Source of the DNA: Lineus longissimus
Taxonomy: Eukaryota > Nemertea > Pilidiophora > Heteronemertea > Lineidae
Length of the DNA: 64,000 nt
Assembly (NCBI RefSeq): GCF_910592395.1
Contig: NC_088323.1
Span: 6,634,001 to 6,698,000, forward strand
Direction: 5' to 3'
A program made the translations under genes and the position numbers. The notes under the pieces are model-generated. The model saw only the letters and a program-made list of their open reading frames with translations. It ran no database searches and was not told where the DNA came from. Of the stretch, positions 43,633 through 54,647 are shown in pieces. Numbering within the stretch: the first letter of the stretch is position 1; each line of letters opens with the position of its first letter.

Positions 43633-44259
43633 TAGCCATTTTTTGTCAGCTCAGCTCACTGCAGCATGTCAGACCACAATTTATACAAGTCATTCCCCTA
43701 ATGTTATTTAGAATGCATCACAGACAGAAACTGCTTCCTAGGTTTCTGGTAAAGTGTTATCTATTGTCGTACTTTCCCCGTCTCAAAGCACAATCTAGTG
43801 AATGAACTAAGCATACAGAATATCTTTTACCTGAGAATTCCTACACATAAGTTTTATACAAGTCTTAACCAAACTAGAGCAATTCTAAAACATGCTTCCC
43901 CAAGCTGCCAAAAAGGATGAAAGGCGAAAAGAATTTGCTCCAGCTTGGCTTCGGACCGAGTCAAACATGACTCAACTATACTCTCAGTTCTTCAAACCCT
44001 GCAGTCGACAAACGTACGCCGAGATAAATTTATAACCAAGTTCAATAGACAGGTAATACAAAACATGACTCCTTGTCAAATAACCATTATTCTCTTCAAA
44101 AGCAGCCAATTGCAGATATACATTTTATTTGGGCAAAGTCTAGTTTCTAGGTCAGTTGCTCCTTGAATCACATCAGTCTTGTGTTGAGAACAACCAGAAA
44201 CCTCAGCAATTGAGTCTTGCGTATGTGTGCCAACTACTAGCTCGAAGCTGTAAATTCAA

Positions 44260-44815
44260 TGACCAACACGGGTTGCTTCCTGACCAAGCCATTCAGGTCT
44301 AGGATGAGTCGATTCCTGGGCCAGCCATGGAGGAACAAGACAGGTTGGTTCCTGACCCAGCCACTGAGGACCAAGACAGGTCGCTTCCTGACCCAGCCAC
44401 TGAGGACCAAGACAGGTCACTTCCTGACCCAGCCACTGAGGACCAAGATGGGTTGCTTCCTGACCCAGCCACTGAGGACCAAGATGGGTTGCTTCCTGAG
44501 TGACCCAGCCATAAAGGACCAAGACAGGTTGCTTCCTGACCCAGCCACGGAGGACCAAGATGGGTTGCTTCCTGAGTGACCCTGCCATAGAGGACCAAGA
44601 CCGGTGGCTAGGACCAAGATGGGTTGCTTCCTGACCAAGCCTTTCAGGTCTAGGACGGGTCGCTTCCTGGGCCAGCCATGGATGACCAAGACAGGTTGCT
44701 TCCTGACCCAACCACTGAGGACCAAGACAGGTCGCTTCCTGACCCAGCCACTGAGGACCAAGATGGGTTGCTTCCTGACTAAGCTACTGAGAACCAAAAC
44801 GGGTTGCCTTCTATC
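44260..44815. repeat. 36-bp minisatellite after the MLLT10-like stop
   Basis: About 15 units built on TTGCTTCCTGACCCAGCCA, period near 36 bp, with a few shortened units. It starts about 40 bp past the stop codon at 44853, so it probably lies in the 3' UTR. Because the period is a multiple of three, open frames appear on both strands. Confidence 0.9.
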
Positions 44816-44852
44816 TTGACAGGCTCAATCACCGCTGCCAGTTGTCCCGATG

Positions 44853-47800
44853 TCATGTTTGGTCCATCTTATCATGCGGACCTTTGGAAGAGTTTGGCGC
44901 GTTCCCCGGCTGTCGATTCGGATGAGGTTGAGGTTGAGTATAACTATGCATCATCTGCATCACCAACTGCTGCTGGTGTTCCTGTGACGTCGGCGTCATC
45001 ATCATGTGACCTGATGATGGGTGCCGGGAGCGTTGGTGAGCTGCGCCCGGGCTCGTGGATGTCATCGGACCATTTTCTGGCGGGTGGCGAGGTGGGTTGG
45101 CACCGGCACCTATAAAAGTCGAAATTGTACTTTTTTAGGGAGGGAAGGGGTTACGGCCAGAACCCACAAGGTGTGTGAAGGGGGAGGGGGCCTGAAAAAT
45201 TGGTTGTTAGGTGCATACGTATTTATAGACGGCCCCTCACACTGATCAGCCCCTCTATTTGGCTGACAATGATTGGTACTAAGGATTATTCTCTCAAAAC
45301 TCCAATGCATATTTTTCTAAGGGAGCAAATATCATACTTGGTGAAGGAAGGAAGATGGCAATGGTTGGGCCATGTGCTCCGAATGCCTGCAAACGCATTG
45401 CCAAGGAGAGCACTCACATGGAGACCACAGGGGAGACCGAATAGAGGCAGACCAAGAGAGACCTGGCGGCGTTCCATGGCAAAGGAACTTCAAGAGAAGG
45501 GCCTAACGTGGGAGGCAGCCAGACAGCGAGCAGCCAACAGACTTGAGTGGAGGACCCTGGGGAACGCCCCATGTGCCACCTAGGGCACGAAGGGTCCTAA
45601 GGAAGGAAGGAAGGAAATATCATACTTACTACTTGGGCTATGGTTGACATGGTTCTGTATGGGGGTGTGAGTTGCTGATGCTGGACTTCGACTGTGAGAA
45701 TGACTGGTATGGCCGCTACCGCTAGTCATGTCCTGAAAATAATCATAGAAATTTTAATCTTTTTTTTCTTCTGCATTTGCAATAGGGTCAAGTTCTATCC
45801 TTGTGAGAGAACTCAGGACTGTATTTCTGGATGGACCTACCTTTGATGCTGCACCATCTATTGGTAGCACGTTATTAACCCTCGGACTACGCGTAATACT
45901 GCCGGCCTCGGGCGAGGCATGATGCGACCCAGGATTGCTCGAGTGGGAGTTTGCCGAATTGAGCGGCAAGGAGAGTCTGGCATTGATGGCTAGGAGGTGA
46001 TCGCGTCGCTGAACCAGACTACTGATGTGCTCCTCAAGGCGTTGGTTCTCGGCGCGGAGCTGGTTCAGGCAGTTCAGTAGAGACGCAACTGGAAAGGGGA
46101 ATATTAGATCAATAAACTCATTCAAAGCCATCACTGTGAGAATCCCACCTTTTAGATATTCCCGTTTGCACAACGTTTGAAATCATGAAAAAACAATTTT
46201 CTCAATTTGCAAAACTGAAGGAGTGAGATAGAAGTTTTTGACGGCGTACGTTAGTTGACTTACTATCAAAGTGCTGCGCCTGCTCCATGAGAAACTGTGA
46301 GCCTTGCTCCCACTGGCGCTCCAAGAGCTGCTCTAAAGTGGCAGGGAAAGAATTTCTGCAAATATAAATAGAACTAGAGCAATGTCGATTGCAAGGCCAT
46401 CGCAAATCTCCCCGCTTTTGATAAGCAGGAACGTTGAGAACGAAATTTTAAGGGAGTTGTGCACTTCAGTGGAGGAGTACCAAACATGTACCAAAGTTTG
46501 ATATGGTATGTTGAACGGTCTAGGAGGAGATATCAGTTTCGGACAGAGATAATTAATTTGGTTTCGTAATGGCAAACTTCAGGCAAACCACATGACGCCA
46601 TTGAACGCCCTTTGTTTGACGGGCAGATATGACGCACATCTGCCCCATTCATGTCAATAAATTATTTGTCTTTAAAACTTACGATGCGTGATCACCCGAG
46701 CCCCCCATCCGCGGCGATAGGATGTTCCTTGTCGGCCGCAGAGGACCAGAATAGAAGCCGTTCTGTAACGTCGAGTCCGAATGTAGCGAAGACAATCCTG
46801 CAGAATAAAGCACCACTTTTAATTCTACTAAATCGCCCTGCAGAGTAGCAATTCAAATCGCTGCGATGTGCAATTTCAGTCACATGCGGCAATAGTTGGG
46901 GTCATCGCAGACTGCAGTGACCTGCTTGCGGAATGTGTATAAATGATTGACAATGTTTGGGGAAGAACGAAGGCAGCACCATCTCTCTGGAAACAGCCCC
47001 AGAGTTCCCCTAATTACTATAGGATACTTGGTGAAACTAGCAAAGCACAACTGGAGCTTGCTGGCAAATATACAAGTTCCATTGCGGGGTAATGAATATT
47101 AGGCCCGATAAATGATATGGATGGAAATAAGTAATAATTATATGGATATGAATTAATGACCGACAATGTTTGGGGAAGAACGAAGGCCACACCATAACTC
47201 TGACCACAGCCCCAGAGTTCCCCTTAGTACTATAGGATACTTGGAGAAAACACCAAAGCACAACTGGAGCTTGCTGGCAAATATACAAGTTCCATTCCGG
47301 GGTAATGAATATAAGGACTGATAAGTGCTATAAAAAGTAAATAAATGATTGACAATGTTCGGGGAAGAACGAAGGCAGCACCAAAACTTGGGCGACAGCC
47401 CCAGAGTTCCCCTAATTACTGTAGGATACTTGGTGAAACTAGCAAAGCACGACTGCAGCTTGCCAGCTTAAAATACAAGCTCCATCTGATGAAGGGATGA
47501 AATGTCACAGAAAGTATGAGTACTGATGATGACTTGATACCATGTGATCAATGTTGTGCTTTGGAAACGAGAGTAGGGGGTTAAATTAGGCGATGTTTCA
47601 GGTAGAAAGGGTCAGGTGATGTAGAAAATGGCGGTGATTTTATATACCTGATATATTCTGTTCTTGACTGAAGATTAGGCCAGTGCCGGGGACACTTGTA
47701 GATTCTGGACAAGATGGTGAGGAAAAAATATGTAAATGATGATGGGGAAAAGGAGGATGTGGGTTATGGGATGTGTAACTTGACAATCGAGAATTGGCCA

Positions 47801-50800
47801 CTGGGGCAACTCCTGTCACAAGTCACAGCAGCTCTAAAGAATGAAATGAATGAGCGGGAAATGACAGGGAGATTTGTCACTGAAAACTTGCACATTATTT
47901 GAAATTCATAACAAACTCAAAGCATTGGGAAAGGTCCAGCAGCATTCTGAAAGTGTGAAGACTGGTCGTGTAGTGAAACTTCATGATGAGGATGACATGA
48001 CAAGGATTTTACAGATGACAGTTTCACAACTCCAAAAGTGGAGACCACTTCTGGCTGACGATGGGAAGGATGCTGGACCCACCTGATCTTTGTCCAGGAA
48101 GTGAAGACGCCGGCGTGGCGGTTGCCGACAAGCTCATCATCGAGGGCGGACTACCATACTCTCGGCTTTTGCTACAAGACAATAAATAAGGTTAGTGTCC
48201 TCACATCAAACAAATCACTGACAAGGGACAGCAGAGTCTTATATACTGTAAACCCTAACATTTTCGCTGTTGCCTTTTTGCAAATGCACTCAGTCGACTC
48301 TGGTTCTCACCACCTCAATTTCGTACCGCTTTAACCACCTCACCTTGACTTCCGCCTCCGTGCCTTCTTGTTCGGACTCGGCGGTCCATTACCGCCCTCC
48401 TCAGCAGCCTTGGCGGCCAACATGTCCTTGACCTGCTTACTCAGATTGAACTGACTGGTTGCTGCTGCTGCTGCTGCCTTCAGCGCGGCCTTCTCTGCTT
48501 TCTTTGCCTTCTTTTTCTCAGCCTTTTCCGACGATCTGAAAAGCAATTTCTGGATTGTTAAATGTAATTTTCGAAATGAAATGGCCAGGGCCATTGTGCT
48601 CACCTCATGTGGAGGAAAGATGGATAAAGAGCATGGTATTGTGTCATGTAGTGTTAGGTTTGATGTAGGTCCAAGCAATTACAATTTCCCCAAAATGGCC
48701 AATTTACATAACATTCGACCTCTGTGACCTTGAAAAGTAGGTCAAATCAAAGAAGACCCGGGTGACACATTGAATGGTTGTTAGAAGTAGATGTACCTAT
48801 GATATAAAATTGGTGCCAATCGGGCAAGTCATTACTAGGAATAATGGCATTTTGAAGAATTTATGATTTGGCCCCCTCCCTGGATGCCAAACGGCAAATC
48901 AGATCGCACCAAACTTCGGTACCTGAGATCATCTGACCAAGGGGTACATGTTTACTTAATTTGTGATCAATAGTCATTGCAGTTAAGAAACGTGCCATAG
49001 TTACGGCCTGACGGCGAATTTACGCCATTTGACCTCTGTGACCTTGACAAGAAGGTCAAATTAAAAACCTGGGTGACATATACTGTATGGTGGTTAGATG
49101 TACCCATGATATCAAATTGGTGGCAATCGGGCAAGAAGTTAAGGAATAATCACATTTATAAGGTTTTTGGATTTTGCCCCCTGGTGGTCAAGTGGTGAAT
49201 CATATTGGACCAAACTTCGGTCCCTGAGATCAACTGACTAAGGGGTAAATGTGTACCAAATTTGGTATCAATAGTCATTGCAGTTTAGAAACGTGCCATC
49301 GTTACATCCTAACGGCCAATTTACACCATTTGACCTCTGTGACCTTGAAAAGGAGGTCAAATCAAAAACCCGGAGGATATATGATGCACCTTTGCTAGAA
49401 GTACCTACCATATTTTTTTCAAAATTTCCCAACTACTATTAAGGGAGATATTGCATATTTTCACTTTTAACGTTTGGCCCCCTGGTGGCCAAACCATGAA
49501 ACGAATCGGACCGAAACTTGGTCTCCAAGGTGTCATTACATAAGGGTACATGTGTACCAAGTTTCAACTCAATAGCTCTAACAGTTACGAAACGTGCCCT
49601 GCTAACGGACGACGGCGACGGCGACGACGGCGACGCCGCCGACGACGACGACGACGACGACGGACGACGGACGCCACGGTATGGGATAAGCTCACCTCTG
49701 CTAAGAGGTGAGCTAAAAATGAAAAAACTATCAATTACAATTACAATTACATTCCATTACAGTGCATATCAACAATTCAAATTCAAATACAAAATATCCA
49801 GCTCACCTCGACCTTGACCTTTTTGCTGGCCTTTCTCCACTCAATGGCGTCGTAACCGGTTTCATGGATTCAGATGAGCCGGATTTGGACAAGTCCGTAT
49901 TCGGGTAGTTCCCCTTCAGGAACGATTCAAACGTATTTGAAAAAGACGTCTGAGGAAGCACCGTGGATGATGATGTCGTCGCCAAGTCAAATGTTGTCGC
50001 TGTAGTTGCCATGACAGCATTGGTAACCATAGGAACAACAGCATCAATGGCTATGGACTCCGTCGTCGTACTCGGTGTCAATACTTTCGGCACTGTGTCC
50101 GGAAGTCCGGGGTTTATTTCCGTTTCATCACTTTTCATTTCCGATGACGAACTGAAAACACTATTTTTTCCTTCAAGTTCCGCTGTGTCTGTCGACATAG
50201 AACTAATACTGTCCGACCGGTTTAAACTGGAGCGTGTTTTAACTTTCTCTCTCTTTCCCTCCAACTTTACATCATTATCTAAACAGTTTGTCAGGACTGG
50301 GGAATTGGTCAAAGTCGTCTCAACAAAGTTGGCAGTTGTGAATTTCGCCGTGAACGATTTTGGCTTTTTTTCTGAATCGCTGGCAGAGTTGCTCGGCGAT
50401 GGTGCGACTGGTGTAGGTGGTGTAGCAGGTGTAGCAAGCGCAGTCAGTGGTGCGGTTGTTGTTGCTGGCGGTTCAGCTGGAGACGACGCTACCGTGGTGA
50501 CCGTCGATGTTGTCGGGGTCGTCATACGTGTCATCACGACCTTGGGATCTCGCGGCTGAAATGAAAACGGTAACAGCAAGAATTAGTAGGTTTTTTAAGT
50601 TTTGCTTCATAGCATTGCGTGAACAATAGCAAACAGGACATTCCCATTGTTTTATGTAGGAGTATAACGATGCTTACCCTTGCTATGCCAAGCTGTGGTT
50701 TCTCCTTCTGTTTCTCAGGGGTACTCTCTGGTGTGCTGGCAGCTGACGAGACGGGTTTGAATGCCGGGATCGTCTTGATGTGGCTATCCTTCTTCTGCAA

Positions 50801-53446
50801 ATATGAAACCGATTTTCCAACAAAGAATTTCTGTAGGGAGGGATGCATTTTCATTCTGTGGTCACTGTGGTACCAACTGATATTAGATATTGTATTGCCT
50901 TGTGATGTACAAGTAACTTTTTCCACAACTGTAACCAAGCCCATGCAGTGTCTTGTCAGTTAAGTGCAAGACCCATATAGAGCTAATCTAAATCCCTTTG
51001 AATAGACTAGCGGTCAGTCCCTATGGACATCACATGTATCAACAACATAGACGTCTGCTCCAACATACCAGTTTTTTGTAGTGGTAAGCACAATAACCGC
51101 AATACTTGACGTTATCCGTGTAGTTGCCCTGTTCCTCACAGAGTAGACCCTGAGCTTGTGCACTGAAAAAAAAACAACACCAATGCAGATACCAAAACAG
51201 AGGAGGAAGTCATGAGATCGGAATGACTGATAGGTTTGGTCAGCGATAATTGTCCTTGGAAATGCCCGGACTTGCAAAACATGCCTCTTAAACAGTTTTT
51301 TGTTGTCCGATTTCGAAAATTTAAAGTTCTACAGAGAGCTTAAGCATAGTTCTGGCCACTTCTGCTGTGAAATTGAACCTTTTTTAGGAGGGGAATCAGA
51401 TATCCTCCAAATTCGGAAATGTCTCCTCCGCGTACTTACCACGTGACATGAAAGTGTTGTTTACAGCCGTTTTTATTGCACTGCATGCAGGCACCACTCG
51501 CTGCTCGGCTCTCACGCCCCTGCTCCTCACAGATGTAACAAACCTGAAAGAAAAAGTTTACTTCTGTCAAATTGTTACAAATCTTACAATAATGATTTAC
51601 GATTTCATAATTGATAGGATAGGATTCTATTCGAACTCAATGTCACAACCTACCTTGTTGAATCGGTCGTGTGGAACGGAAGCAATGATAATCGGCTCCA
51701 TGGTCGAGACGTTACCAAACCGCACCTCTGGAATATAGAGGGCGCATACCACATGGGCCCAACCTAAAATTGAAAAAGTACAAATTGCAAACCTGCAGAA
51801 GAAAGTGGACGAGATATTTTGTCATAAACGATATTGCCAACTCAAAATTAAGAAACTTGTACACCGCTGAAGAAAGCAACGCTGGTTTGTTTTTTTTACA
51901 GATGAAGATTTTCCGTATAGGCTAACAATTCATCACGAATCTTGGCTAATAAATTCCTTGATTTTCAATCAATGCACTATTCATTAATGTAGCATCTTTC
52001 AATTCCTGGATGCCAGAGGCGTTATTTGAGTACAAAGTTGACATGTCTTGTCATCAAGGCAAACAGAGCTACATGACTTACCTTCCAAGCACAGGAAAGT
52101 AATCTTAAATTTTTCTAAAGGAAGAACAAAATACGTCCCAGTTCTCTGGCTCAATAGACGTCACAGTCAAGTAAGACACAATTGATTAAGTATGTTTGGC
52201 CTTTCGCACGATCTGACTCCGATCTGAGGGGAGTTCAGACAGACTGGGATGAACATTCAACCCACACTCCGTGCAGCAATAACAATAACATGCGTTCAAT
52301 TATAGTATACAATTTGAGTATGTTTTAACCTGTGACGACTCTCCAGCAAGAACCCTGTACTTGTATTTATTGGTAAGAGACATGTACAGACCGTTAGCTC
52401 CTTTGGAGTTTTTGAGTTCACGAAACTCACCACCATTATCCGTCCTCTTCAACGCGCCGTCCTTTGAAGGACACAGCTCACATTTCTGAAGAAAAGAAAA
52501 AAGGGGATCAGATATTCACTTTCGAATGTACAAAAACAAATCTTGTTTGCTCTGCCATCACCAATGACCATCATCATCAGCAGCCAGGTTGTTAGGTGGG
52601 TGCATTGTATCTTTCACTAACTCACATCGTTGGTCAGATGTCAGGGACATAGATGTAATGTCAATACCACCTTTTCCCACCAGGTTCAATCTCCTCGGAT
52701 ATCTCATAGGCCTACGTTGGACGGGGGCTGCACAGTAGTTTGCAGCAGGAGGAAGTGGTATCATTCTATCACATCCTTATCACCAATGAAATTTCGCCTC
52801 GGCAATGCTGGCGAGAACAATCTATCCAATTGCCGACTGATGGATGTCCGATGGCTGTGCAGCCATTCACATTGGCCATTATAATGAATTTACGCGGTGA
52901 CTGTGCAGGTGCATGTAGGCCTATGATGAACCGGCTACGATGTACCGGTATGGCGGGAAGTGCTGTCGCCACCAAGGGACCGTGAATTGTACAATTAACC
53001 ATACGTTTCAATGCCAGCTAAACAAGGTGTGACAAGTTCAACACGCCACCAGGACTTAGTTGCCCATCAAGCCAGGCCAGGGATTATTAATTTGAAAAAA
53101 GACCCTGGGAGGACGGGGACGAGGTTGAACCAACATACCACTCTTGCAACTCTCTCTTGGGACTCGCATTTCCGACAAAACCACGGTCCAGTGGGCACTT
53201 GGACAATACCATAGCAAGCTGCAAATAATAAGGAAACTATTCAACATATTCGCCGAAGCATCGAAACTATCTTAGCATGCCTAAAACGGGCAAAAATCTA
53301 GCATTTTGAAGAGTGGTCGCGGGACTTTCCGACTTGCCTTGATGCACGGCCACACAACAACCGTGCCCATCACAGTAAACAAGAGGGTTCTCCGCCCAGC
53401 CTCGCTCATCTGAACAAACGCAGCAACCTCCAACCATCTCCCTCAT
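44853..53446 (-). CDS. MLLT10: AF10/AF17-family PHD-finger protein (MLLT10-like)
   Basis: A chromatin reader of the AF10/AF17 family; these proteins bind histone H3 through a PHD-zinc knuckle-PHD module and recruit DOT1L through a leucine zipper. Minus-strand exons: 53446-53338, 53218-53139, 52485-52431, 51763-51654, 51543-51440, 51162-51069, 50794-50678, 50555-49807, 48535-48344, 48171-48083, 46797-46683, 46355-46264, 46088-45841, 45732-45630 and 45109-44853. They sum to 837 residues, shorter than the human paralogues (about 1070-1090). PHD1: CCVCSDERGWAENPLVYCDG. Extended PHD: CELCPSKDGALKRTDNGGW, CYICEEQGRESRAASGACM and YCGYCAYHY. Then come a Ser/Thr-rich linker, a basic KKAKK stretch with a six-alanine run, and the octapeptide-zipper region EQLLERQWEQGSQFL plus LLNCLNQLRAENQRLEEHI. 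Intron 1 is GC-AG. It cannot be assigned to AF10 versus AF17 without a tree. Confidence 0.93.
45245..45617 (+). mobile_element. RTE-type LINE, 5'-truncated tail
   Basis: The plus-strand frame ends with a typical RTE/endonuclease-RT C-terminus: RWQWLGHVLRMP, GRPNRGRPRETWRRS, KELQEKGLTWEAARQRA and a stop near 45583. It is followed by a GAAG-rich simple tail (AAGGAAGGAAGGAAA). It lies antisense in the last intron of the MLLT10-like gene. The frame is still intact over about 95 codons, so the insertion may be fairly young. Confidence 0.85.
46940..47510. repeat. long tandem repeat, about 190-214 bp x 3
   Basis: GACAATGTTTGGGGAAGAACG recurs near 46948, 47162 and (with one change) 47350, each followed by CAGCCCCAGAGTTCCCCT. 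It lies in a MLLT10-like intron. Confidence 0.85.
47714..48086 (+). pseudogene. unassigned coding-like segment opposite the MLLT10-like gene
   Basis: Two overlapping plus-strand frames (47714-47902 and 47874-48086) of normal amino-acid composition suggest one frame broken by a shift near 47890. The visible segments are GMCNLTIENWPLGQLLSQV and ILQMTVSQLQKWRPLL. No family was recognised; it may be a transposon or retrocopy remnant, or chance. Confidence 0.25.
48690..49725. repeat. about 300-bp tandem repeat element with terminal hairpin
   Basis: GACCTCTGTGACCTTG recurs near 48717, 49031 and 49332, each with TTTGGCCCCCT and CATGTGTACC-type words downstream. The element ends in a CGACGG-rich microsatellite (49608-49672) and a perfect hairpin, AGCTCACCTCT / AGAGGTGAGCT (49689-49714), followed by A-rich sequence. 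The end resembles a widespread invertebrate repeat; a Helitron-like nature is possible but unproven. Confidence 0.75.
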
Positions 53447-54647
53447 TTTTCCATCAGATTGAATTATTTGTCTGCCCGAAAACGATGAATAAATCCATCA
53501 TTTTCTCGACAAATTTCGAAAATGTACAAAGAATCGCACTCAACATGCGAGGTTACTGCGCATGCGTAGAGTCAGAACCGGAATTCTGGGAAGCCAAACA
53601 AAAGTCACAAGGACAATCTGGATAAATCCACATTGTCACAAGGACAATCTGGGTAAACCCACATTTTGGATGGATAGGTGGCACTACACAGTGCGGAGGA
53701 CGGCGTCAAGGGCAGTGTCAAATAGGCCCGCGCCCCGGGCAACGGACACGAGGTAGTCTTTCAGTTCCTGCTGAGGCCTAATCATACATCATAGGCACCA
53801 TTGGCCTATTCTCTGCAGGAGATATCAATATGGATACCACAAGTGGATTCAATATCGACTGTTGCGAGATATGAGTTGTGATATGATATTGTGGCGGAGG
53901 TTGTGACAGACTCCTTGGTTGTGACATTGTCTTCATATAGTGGGCCCATCGCTGGGACTGCAAAATTTCCAGGACCTGCGTTTTCAAATGACCATCAGCC
54001 CAGGAATTAGAAGTCGTCACACAGAACACAAAATAGTGCAGATAATAACAAAAATACTACAATTTGTTCTTGAGCTGAATGTGATCTTTTATTCAATAAA
54101 CACAACAGGTTCTCCGAGTGTGGGTTGAAATATTGGTCTACCGTAACAAAACGTTTTTTTGTTTCATATGTAACTTCATCATAACTTCTCAACCTCCCAC
54201 TTTCAGGAAAAAACAAGCATCCATCTGCTGACTTTCTGAAGTTTTCGCAAATTATAACAAAAGGCAATAAAACTAAAATTTTGCAATTTACAGCAAATCA
54301 GTTCCCCGATATACTTTCATGGCACACAACATCAAATTTAAGATGGATCAGTAATGCACATCTACCAACAACGTCTTTTTCAACAAATTTACAAGGATTC
54401 ATACATGTATATCACCAAGTATGGATTAAAGATCAACATTCAGTTGTATGAGAGGTAAATGAGCTTCCACTAAGAATCGCAAATTAAAACATCTAGTAAA
54501 ATGTGTTTATAATTACAACAGTAAGTAGAAATCTATATCACTCAGCTAAGCATACCTCTCAAGCGTTCTCAAACAAAACTCAAAATGATTTAAAATGTTT
54601 GTATCCATAAATAGTTCTTAATTTCTGCACTAGATGTCCTCTTTTCG
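53447..54647. other. MLLT10-like promoter region and COQ10 3' UTR
   Basis: NRF-1-like TGCGCATGCG at 53557-53566 and ETS-like ACCGGAA at 53577 lie 110-135 bp upstream of the MLLT10-like ATG. The COQ10 3' UTR probably extends from 54647 down to the minus-strand AATAAA at 54088. No other gene was seen. Confidence 0.5.
54088..54093 (-). terminator. poly(A) signal, COQ10
   Basis: AATAAA on the minus strand, 555 bp past the stop codon. Confidence 0.5.

Larger units (their letters stand above)
39520..44255. other. long gene-poor gap downstream of MLLT10-like gene
   Basis: I see no conserved coding sequence. It is AT-rich, with an M1 double copy (41836-42112), an inverted repeat (43510-43632) and a short segment near 39830 shared with 30065. 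Part of it may be 3' UTR of the MLLT10-like gene: the minus-strand hexamer near 44125 is the nearest poly(A) candidate. Confidence 0.5.

Noticed and set aside
44256-44819. ORFs on both strands of up to 151 codons
   Set aside because: The 36-bp repeat has a period divisible by three, so frames stay open without selection.
45200-45583. Possible host gene of 127 codons
   Set aside because: The C-terminal half is a clear RTE reverse-transcriptase tail and the N-terminal part is unrelated intron sequence.
49963-50559. 198-codon plus-strand ORF
   Set aside because: Shadow of the large MLLT10-like exon 50555-49807, whose minus frame joins in phase with its neighbours.
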